Positions 6,695 through 11,787 of a DNA stretch of 11,787 bases are shown here, in pieces. Numbering within the stretch: position 1 is the first letter of the stretch; each line of letters begins with the position of its first letter. This DNA is from Ruminococcaceae bacterium UBA5579 (GTDB lineage: Bacteria; Bacillota; Clostridia; Oscillospirales; Ruminococcaceae), in assembly GCA_002425305.1 (NCBI GenBank), contig DILZ01000136.1:21368-33154 (forward strand), written 5' to 3'. The notes under the pieces were generated by a model that did not search any database, had not been told where the DNA came from, and saw only the letters and a program-made list of their open reading frames with translations. The translations under genes were made by a program, and so were the position numbers.

Positions 6695-7813
6695 TTATTG
6701 TTTCGCAGCCTCTTTTGTCTTCTTAATTTTTCTATCCGCATAAATAACAACATCATTGATAACCAGTTTTTGAATGGCGGAAATCAGTATTTCCATTGTG
6801 TCATAATCGGGCTTGCCGCCTTTTGTCGGCAGCATAATTTCTAGGGCATCGGCATCTTTTGCATAGAAATTGTGACCGTAATCAAATTTTCCGGTGTGCG
6901 CAGCTTTGTGAATAGCAGAAGTTAAAAAGACGGATGCTTTCATCGGTACAGCTTCGGTATGCACTACCGCTACATGATCGTCGGCTCCGTACCGATAATT
7001 GCGATACTTTGCAGAACCAAACATATCAATCGTTGTTGTGTTCTTTTCAAACACCTCAACATTATTGCTGATATATGCGGAAATACCCTCAGACGCTTCT
7101 CCTGCTGTAACAAACGGAAGTGTACCGGTAATACGGTCATTGCCTTTCAGGCGCTTTCCCCGTGTCGATTTACCAAAGAGCTTTTCAAGATTATAGGTAT
7201 CCCATTTAAGCGAATGATAGTTTTTGATGGCATTTTCTTCCTCGCTTGATAATTCATAATTATTCAGCCCGCTTACTGTTAAGTAAGCTTCCAGCTCCGC
7301 TGCTCGCTCTGCCTCCAGCTCTGCTACTCGCTCCGCCTCCAGCTCCGCTATAAAGGATTCCATAAAATCAAGATCGAGCTTTTCGCCTTTCACGGGAAGA
7401 TTCAACAGGCACTCTTTGGCTATGCCCCAATGTCTTTTATACCCATGATTTGGAATTTGTTTTTTCCATACAGAGAAAATAAATAATAGTACATTAGTAT
7501 TGTCTAAATATGGACGGAGTACCTTTACATTATCAAGGACTGAAAAGCTATTGCGTGCAATACTCATAGTTCTTGTGTGGTCGCCAAAAATAACATATAA
7601 AGGATTTTTTGAATCACAAATAAACTCTGGTGTATTATAGTAACCGACTATACCGTTATTTTCACTATCACTTGAATAGGCTGGATAGATCCCTTTTTCG
7701 GTCACATCCTCGCACTTTATCTTCCTCTTGATAGGCATTGACACAAACAACTGATCAATTCTATATTCGCCCCACTTAACCGTTTTCAGCTTTTCGTTAA
7801 GTGAGGCATTCAT
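6695..7813 (-). CDS. Specificity (S) subunit of a BcgI-like restriction-modification system
   Basis: A 372-residue protein. It starts at ATG 7813 inside the methylase stop (shared ATGA, 4-nt overlap). There are two target-recognition domains. TRD1 spans about 14-140, beginning KWGEYRIDQLF and ending LLNLPVKGEKLDLDFMESFI. TRD2 spans about 203-330, beginning KWDTYNLEKLFGKSTRGKRLK and ending EIMLPTKGGKPDYDTMEILI. The matching openings and ends show the internal duplication typical of S subunits. Each TRD would read one half of a split recognition sequence. They are joined by a coiled-coil linker (146-180) containing the repeated octad AELEAERV / AELEAERA / AELEAY, and a second helix closes the protein (336-372). 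It must pair with the methylase-nuclease encoded just upstream. The DNA target cannot be predicted from sequence alone. Confidence 0.88.
   Translation of the reverse strand: MNASLNEKLKTVKWGEYRIDQLFVSMPIKRKIKCEDVTEKGIYPAYSSDSENNGIVGYYNTPEFICDSKNPLYVIFGDHTRTMSIARNSFSVLDNVKVLRPYLDNTNVLLFIFSVWKKQIPNHGYKRHWGIAKECLLNLPVKGEKLDLDFMESFIAELEAERVAELEAERAAELEAYLTVSGLNNYELSSEEENAIKNYHSLKWDTYNLEKLFGKSTRGKRLKGNDRITGTLPFVTAGEASEGISAYISNNVEVFEKNTTTIDMFGSAKYRNYRYGADDHVAVVHTEAVPMKASVFLTSAIHKAAHTGKFDYGHNFYAKDADALEIMLPTKGGKPDYDTMEILISAIQKLVINDVVIYADRKIKKTKEAAKQ
7291..7351. repeat. 24-bp tandem repeat in the S-subunit linker (about 2.5 copies)
   Basis: Units at 7291-7314 and 7315-7338 (starting CCAGCTC) are followed by a partial copy at 7339-7351. 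The two complete units differ at only 3 positions. Each full unit encodes 8 residues of the coiled-coil between the two recognition domains. Because 24 is a multiple of three, copy-number change by slippage or recombination keeps the frame and only changes linker length. Confidence 0.85.
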
Positions 7814-9852
7814 TTTCCCAGGCGATTATCCTCCGTGCTTTGATTTTTCAGGAGATTGGACACTTCCCACGCCAAATAATCACTGACCGTTTTCTTGAAA
7901 TCGTCCAGCGTAGGTTTTGTGTCAATCGGTGCCGTCTGATTCCAATCTGCACCGTTTTCGGGGTCGATCTTACCCTCGTAGTATTCCTTTTCCGTGAAAA
8001 TGTTCAGCTTTGTTTTTCCGAAGCGCACCAAATCCACAAGCTCGTCATAGCGTTCTTTTGCACGATCGGTGTCCCGCAGGTTACAGCTTGCTTTTCTACG
8101 GTTTGTTCTTGTATATCCATCAACCGAGAAATCAATAAATTTTACGGTGTCGTCTTTCTGATGCGCCTCACCAACACGGAAAACATATATATTTGTTTGA
8201 ACACTCGATCTACCGATAAAAAGGTCGAGCGGCATTTTGATGCTGGCAAGCAGAGTGCTGTGTTTCAAAATCTTTTTGTTATATTCTGTTGATTTTCCGT
8301 TGCCTGCGGAGTTTTGAATAATGATAGCCGCATAGCCTTTGCTCATCATTGACAAAGCTCTTTCAACAAATACCATACCGTTTCCGGGTGCAGAATACGG
8401 AGGGTTTAAAACGAAAGCGTCTGCGGGGAATTTTTCATGGGTCTTGTCAAAACCGTAGTTGCCGTTAAATTCTTTCAGCGAGTCCTTGTTCAAAATGTTC
8501 GAACTGCCGTCGCCCATCATAATCATATTAAGGATAGCAAGCATATAGACTTCCGAGAGAATTTCGAGACCGAGAAGCTGATTGGCTTTGATTTGAGCAG
8601 ACTTCAGCGCAAATGCGTCGGGAGATTTGATCTTTTCTTTAGCGTCTATCAGCATCTCATTCATAGCCGCTACCAAAAGCCCTGCCGAACCGGTTGCAAA
8701 GTCCCACACATAAGAGTCCTTATTTACCCTAGCGAGCCGCGCCAAAAGGGTAGCAACATAGGATGGTGTCAGAACTACATCATTCAGCTTGTCTTGTGAG
8801 AACCCCAGCCAACTGTACATCTCATTAAACAGTTTTCCGGTAAAGTCGGTGCTCAAACCTATTTTATAATAGATGCCGAGATCGTCGATGATTTTTGTAA
8901 ACACCCGTTTGAGCTGGCTTTCTCCGTTTTCAACCTTGTTAATATTATCTGTTGTCAGCGTATTCTGCAAAGTACGGACAATCAAATCACGCTTTTCCTG
9001 CGGCAGACTCTTCTCATTAAGAAAAGCTTTAATTTTGCGGAGAATAATATCACCGTCACGATTCCCGTCTTCAGTAGAGGATTTCAGTTCGGATTTTTCC
9101 AACGCAGCCACTTTCCCAGGTACGCCGAGAGTGGCAATGATAGAAGCCGCCACAAGGTAAACACGGTCACGCTCACTCAAGCCTTTTTCATTCTGGTAAA
9201 TATCATTATTCAGTTTTACAAGACTGGCGTTAATTTCCCGCTCACGATGTTCTTTGAGTTTTTCGATTTCTTCTTGTGAAAGTTGGAGGCGTTTTACTTT
9301 TTCGATAAATCCGTCAAAATTACCTTTTTTTAAAAAAGAGAGATCGGTGTAATCATCTACTTTTTGACCGACACCAAAATTGCTCTTGGAAACAAAATAA
9401 ACGCCGATTTCATATTCCAGTTTTCCGGCATCGCTCTTATATCCGGTCATACCGATTGCAATAATATCGGTATAACTTGTATAATGCAGAATTGCATTTG
9501 CATAATGAACGGCGCCGTTTACGGCGTATGAATTGATGTTCTTAAAATCTGGTCGATTTTTAGCGGTTTTATTTGCAACTCTGCCGTCTGCATCAAGCAT
9601 TACAAGCTTGTCTTTATAACCTTTATGCTCAATCAAAATCGGATAATTAACCAAATTCTTATCCTGTAAAAGTAGTTTTGCATCCGGACGGTTACCACCA
9701 TCACCGCCGTTCTTTGAATAATAGTCATTGAGTGCCTGATCGATTTCTGTGTTTAATGATTCCTGTTCTAATTTATAATTCAGCTTATATGATTTCAGCC
9801 ATCCGTTTGCAAGATCTGCTATATTGGGTTCGACAGATTGTGTTTTAGTCAT
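7810..9852 (-). CDS. BcgI-like fused nuclease and N6-adenine DNA methyltransferase
   Basis: A 680-residue protein. ATG 9852 is chosen because CGGAGG precedes it by 7 nt; an in-frame GTG at 9912 lacks a comparable site. The N-terminus carries a PD-(D/E)xK nuclease pattern: E36, P56-D57 and E75-H-K77 (RPDAKLLL ... YPILIEHKG). The central and C-terminal part is a gamma-type N6-adenine methylase: LTPSYVATLLARL near 361-373, SAM-binding motif I DFATGSAG at 384-391, and catalytic NPPY at 483-486. A helical stretch (about 185-340) joins the halves. No separate HsdR helicase-translocase gene is present, and the size and fusion match the A subunit of BcgI (Type IIB/IIG), which cuts and methylates with a separate S subunit. 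The S gene overlaps its stop by 4 nt. In BcgI-type enzymes cutting occurs on both sides of the site; whether this one does is inference. Confidence 0.88.
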   Translation of the reverse strand: MTKTQSVEPNIADLANGWLKSYKLNYKLEQESLNTEIDQALNDYYSKNGGDGGNRPDAKLLLQDKNLVNYPILIEHKGYKDKLVMLDADGRVANKTAKNRPDFKNINSYAVNGAVHYANAILHYTSYTDIIAIGMTGYKSDAGKLEYEIGVYFVSKSNFGVGQKVDDYTDLSFLKKGNFDGFIEKVKRLQLSQEEIEKLKEHREREINASLVKLNNDIYQNEKGLSERDRVYLVAASIIATLGVPGKVAALEKSELKSSTEDGNRDGDIILRKIKAFLNEKSLPQEKRDLIVRTLQNTLTTDNINKVENGESQLKRVFTKIIDDLGIYYKIGLSTDFTGKLFNEMYSWLGFSQDKLNDVVLTPSYVATLLARLARVNKDSYVWDFATGSAGLLVAAMNEMLIDAKEKIKSPDAFALKSAQIKANQLLGLEILSEVYMLAILNMIMMGDGSSNILNKDSLKEFNGNYGFDKTHEKFPADAFVLNPPYSAPGNGMVFVERALSMMSKGYAAIIIQNSAGNGKSTEYNKKILKHSTLLASIKMPLDLFIGRSSVQTNIYVFRVGEAHQKDDTVKFIDFSVDGYTRTNRRKASCNLRDTDRAKERYDELVDLVRFGKTKLNIFTEKEYYEGKIDPENGADWNQTAPIDTKPTLDDFKKTVSDYLAWEVSNLLKNQSTEDNRLGK

Positions 9853-10024
9853 TGATATTTCCTCCGAGCTTATAATTGTTGCTTTAAAACGATTGGTATT
9901 CAGCACCACCACAATCGACTATGTTGGACTATTCAAAATAACCCTTGGCATAACGACAGGGGATTTATCTCATATAGAGAACTTGCCTTCTGTAACACCA
10001 AAAGCCATCAATTTCCCTGGTTCA

Positions 10025-10053
10025 ATTATATCACGCTTTAATGGGAATGTCAA
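10025..10053 (-). promoter_or_regulatory. Consensus promoter of the restriction-modification/ApeA operon
   Basis: On the minus strand a perfect TTGACA (10053-10048), a 17-nt spacer and a perfect TATAAT (10030-10025) are present. Transcription should start near 10018, leaving a leader of about 165 nt before the methylase ATG. This is the strongest promoter in the window. The leader (9853-10018) shows no clear hairpin or terminator. Confidence 0.88.
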
Positions 10054-10057
10054 TATT

Positions 10058-10080
10058 TTTCACATTTTTTTACTGTGAAA
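10058..10080. promoter_or_regulatory. Inverted repeat just upstream of the restriction-modification promoter
   Basis: TTTCACA (10058-10064) and TGTGAAA (10074-10080) form a perfect 7-bp inverted repeat with a 9-bp A/T-rich centre, ending 5 bp upstream of the -35 box. The geometry (16 bp centre to centre) suits a dimeric regulator, and the A-tract could also act as an UP element. No regulator (C-protein) gene is visible in the window. Confidence 0.4.
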
Positions 10081-10228
10081 CAATGCAGATTTGTCAATGA
10101 TATGTCAGTAAAAAATAAAGATGTGTTAACGACAAAAGCGAAACATGTGCCAGGGAGGGATGTAGACGACAAGTTGGCGTATATTTCTCTGCACGGAAAA
10201 CTATGTCACGCCCAAGATATCCTGCCAA

Positions 10229-10247
10229 ACCGCATATGTGATGCGGT
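10229..10247. repeat. 7-bp inverted repeat after the chimeric sigma gene
   Basis: ACCGCAT (10229-10235) and ATGCGGT (10241-10247) pair across a 5-nt loop, just downstream of the minus-strand stop at 10264. There is no T-run on either side, so termination would be weak. The surrounding stretch 10081-10228 contains no gene I can support; it may be flanking debris of the insertion-sequence remnant. Confidence 0.35.
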
Positions 10248-10263
10248 ATTTGAGGTAGCTATT

Positions 10264-10440
10264 TTAGACGTTGTTGGTTTTTTTATTGTAGGTCTTGAGC
10301 TGCTTGCGACCAGTTGCCAAACTGTACATTCGCAGTTTGCTGTAAAAACGCTCCTCATCAATGCGGTGCTGACGTTCCCCCTTGCCGTTGTGGCGCGGTG
10401 TTGCTACGCGAATTCGGTGACAAATTATTCCACTTCCTGT
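10264..10440 (-). mobile_element. C-terminal remnant of an IS481/rve-type transposase
   Basis: The translated minus strand gives HRIRVATPRHNGKGERQHR followed by DEERFYSKLRMYSL and KQLKTYNKKTNN. In intact relatives the corresponding block is about RIRP.TPRHNGKVERSHR.D..RFY, where the glutamate after NGKV is the third residue of the DDE triad. Here the glutamate survives but the valine is glycine. Only the last third of the integrase core is present, with no terminal inverted repeat that I can identify. It is therefore a decayed fragment, not an active element. Confidence 0.7.
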
Positions 10441-10764
10441 TATTCTCTCGACAGCAGCTTTCTCAACGGAAATATCGCAGCTTAGGTCTTTATACTCGTC
10501 GATGTCATCTGTTGGGTGAGCACGCCTTCGGTTGATGAGATTTAATGAGCGATACTCTATAATATTAGCAAAATAACAAGCTCTTCTGTTACAGGGAATT
10601 TGAGAAATTTTATCAAGATTGTTAATTATCCACAAAAACGCGTCCTGCACAACGTCCTCGACGTCGGATTTGTTGTGCAAAATACCCATGGCGATTTTGA
10701 ACATCATCTGTCTGTGTTCCGCGAACAGCTTACTTATCAGCTTATCGTCCTTCCTTTTTGACAC
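10264..10764 (-). pseudogene. Truncated sigma factor fused in frame to a transposase remnant
   Basis: The frame starts at GTG 10764, 8 nt after GGGAGG, and reads 166 residues. The first 108 are an ECF-like sigma region 2: LFAEHRQMMFKIAMGIL, then NKSDVEDVVQDAFLWI, a stretch up to LNLINRRR, and a linker (DIDEYKDLS ... VEKAAVERI). Exactly where region 4 should follow, the sequence switches near 10440 to CHRIRVATPRHNGKGERQHR, RFYSKLRMYSL and QLKTYNKKTNN. That is the end of an IS481/rve-type DDE transposase and is unrelated to sigma factors. Without region 4 the protein cannot read a -35 element, so the gene is probably dead, though its promoter and ribosome binding site are intact. A region-2-only protein could still bind core RNA polymerase. 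Confidence 0.75.
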
Positions 10765-10797
10765 GAACCCGACCTCCCTTCGCGTTGTTTCGACACA

Positions 10798-10826
10798 ATT
10801 ATACCACATGAAATAGGATTTTGCAA
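10798..10826 (-). promoter_or_regulatory. Promoter of the truncated sigma gene
   Basis: On the minus strand TTGCAA (10826-10821), a 17-nt spacer and TATAAT (10803-10798) are present, with a TGG just before the -10 (extended type). The predicted leader to GTG 10764 is about 28 nt. It survives although the gene it serves is broken. Confidence 0.7.
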
Positions 10827-10847
10827 GTTTAAAATAAATTTCCCCTC

Positions 10848-10876
10848 TTGACAAGCCAACCGCGACGTGATAAAAT
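10848..10876 (+). promoter_or_regulatory. Promoter of the acidic protein gene at the right edge
   Basis: TTGACA at 10848-10853, a 17-nt spacer and TAAAAT at 10871-10876, preceded by TG at 10868-10869 (extended -10). Transcription would start near 10883, about 25 nt before the ATG at 10908. Its -35 lies 21 bp from the -35 of the divergent minus-strand promoter, so the two could share a regulator. Confidence 0.75.
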
Positions 10877-10907
10877 ACAATAACCTAAATAATGAAAGAG
10901 GAATAAT

Positions 10908-11787
10908 ATGACTGAACATTCACCAAAAAACAACCCCATAACGCCCGAATCGCTCCGCGAGCAATTCCTCGAAAACGACTTCACAACTATGCCCGACACC
11001 CTCCCCGAAAACATGAGCGAGGGCGAGGCGGAGCTGTACAATAAAGTCATCGACTTTATTAACGTTGATTGGCAAGGATTCGCTAAAGAAATGGGTCTGA
11101 AACGTCCGCAAACGTGCTACTCCGAGGATTTTATTCCCGAGGCGCTCCGACTGCGCGTATCGAGAATAGTCGCTAACGCGATCATAAAAATCGTGCGCGA
11201 TGAAAAGGTTTTGGATAATATTCTTACAACTTTCGTGCTGCCGCAAATGCTCGCTCCCCTTATCGATTTGATTGAAGAAATAGACAAAACAGGACTTGTC
11301 GACGACGATGAAAAAGAACTTCTTGAAACCCTGAAAAATCTCTCGGCACTTGACGAAATCCCCAATGCCGATGATGACACAAGCGATATCTATGATGCGG
11401 ATAGTGCGTTTTTAGACGATGAAACAATCGAAGAACTTCGCAAAGAGTTCGGAGATAAAATCGCAGACAAAGCTAAAAATATAACTATCAATTATGACTT
11501 TGATGATTTATTGAAACACATGGTCGGTCTGCTCATGAACACTATGGACGTGAAGAGCCTCATAGAGATTGCGCTTGCTAATCCTGTTGCAGAGGACTTT
11601 AACTGTAAAAATCCGTTAAACTACGCAAAGAGAGATTTTGAAAGGTCGTGGTATCACACTCGGACAGCTAAAACAATTTCGCTTGATGAAATGACCGAGA
11701 ATGCCGATTCAAGAAGCGATGCGGAAACCCCTAACGCAGTTGATGTGGAAGAAATCATTATTGCAGAGATCACCGCAGAAGAATTTC
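10908..11787 (+). CDS. Acidic helical protein of unknown function, cut by the right edge
   Basis: ATG 10908 follows AAGAGGA by 6-7 nt. The frame stays open for 293 codons to the window end, so the C-terminus is missing. The protein is strongly acidic (VDDDEKELLE at about 127-136, NADDDTSDIYDADSAFLDDE around 155-175) and mostly helical, with hydrophobic helices near 88-123 and 205-230. No signal peptide or clear membrane span is seen. Near residues 237-260 NPLNYAKRDFERSWYHTR, then SLDEM and an acidic stretch, loosely resembles the end of sigma region 2 and the following linker. A helix-turn-helix beyond the edge would make it a large atypical sigma factor. I give that little weight. The gene is divergent from the truncated sigma gene and is richer in G+C than the defence genes. 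Family not recognised. Confidence 0.75.
   Translation, partial: MTEHSPKNNPITPESLREQFLENDFTTMPDTLPENMSEGEAELYNKVIDFINVDWQGFAKEMGLKRPQTCYSEDFIPEALRLRVSRIVANAIIKIVRDEKVLDNILTTFVLPQMLAPLIDLIEEIDKTGLVDDDEKELLETLKNLSALDEIPNADDDTSDIYDADSAFLDDETIEELRKEFGDKIADKAKNITINYDFDDLLKHMVGLLMNTMDVKSLIEIALANPVAEDFNCKNPLNYAKRDFERSWYHTRTAKTISLDEMTENADSRSDAETPNAVDVEEIIIAEITAEEF

Noticed and set aside
9970..10008. 12-codon leader peptide (MAFGVTEGKFSI) in the restriction-modification 5' leader, minus strand
   Set aside because: The only ribosome-binding-like GGG falls at the predicted transcription start itself, and there is no attenuator structure after it, so translation is doubtful.
10075..10485. Plus-strand open frame of 136 codons over the chimeric sigma gene
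   Set aside because: It overlaps the minus-strand gene with clear sigma and transposase motifs, has no ribosome binding site, and its translation resembles no protein.
1..11787. CRISPR array, tRNA or rRNA genes, complete insertion sequence
   Set aside because: I saw no regularly spaced direct repeats other than the 24-bp coding repeat at 7291-7351, no cloverleaf-like segment and no element with terminal inverted repeats.

Overview
The window looks like an accessory (defence-island) segment of a low-to-moderate GC Firmicute, probably a gut-type Clostridia relative. This rests on strong AGGAGG-type ribosome binding sites, TTGACA/TATAAT promoters, short sigma factors paired with membrane proteins, and AT-rich defence genes beside GC-richer genes. 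No chromosomal housekeeping gene, tRNA or rRNA is visible, so the assignment is an inference.

Layout. 1-120: last codons of an unrecognised plus-strand gene and a 12-bp terminator hairpin. 285-1945: a plus-strand two-gene operon with its own extended -10 promoter. It encodes a KwaB-like (DUF4868) protein and a small multi-pass membrane protein (KwaA-like), so it is a Kiwa-type anti-phage module with the partners in the reverse of the usual order. It ends at a hairpin shared with the converging minus-strand genes. 2053-5225 (minus): an ECF-like sigma factor, overlapped by 8 nt by a single-pass membrane protein (candidate anti-sigma/sensor), then two small proteins that lack a membrane segment but carry the same C-terminal domain as the membrane protein. 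This sigma/membrane/paralogue set is the least explained part of the window.

5355-9852 (minus): a defence operon transcribed from a consensus promoter at 10025-10053. It encodes a BcgI-like fused nuclease-methyltransferase (N-terminal PD-ExK plus N6-adenine methylase), a two-TRD specificity subunit overlapping it by 4 nt, and an ApeA-like HEPN protein 26 nt further on. The specificity subunit carries a 24-bp tandem repeat in its central coiled-coil linker. The arrangement (restriction-modification plus a HEPN RNase) recalls EcoprrI/PrrC and suggests a restriction-first, abortive-infection-second design.

10264-11787: a second sigma-factor gene (minus) has lost region 4, and its reading frame runs directly into a degenerate remnant of an IS481/rve-type transposase C-terminus. 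It is divergently transcribed from an acidic protein of unknown function that runs off the right edge. Two good promoters lie back to back between them.

All family assignments come from motif recognition by eye; no database search was possible.
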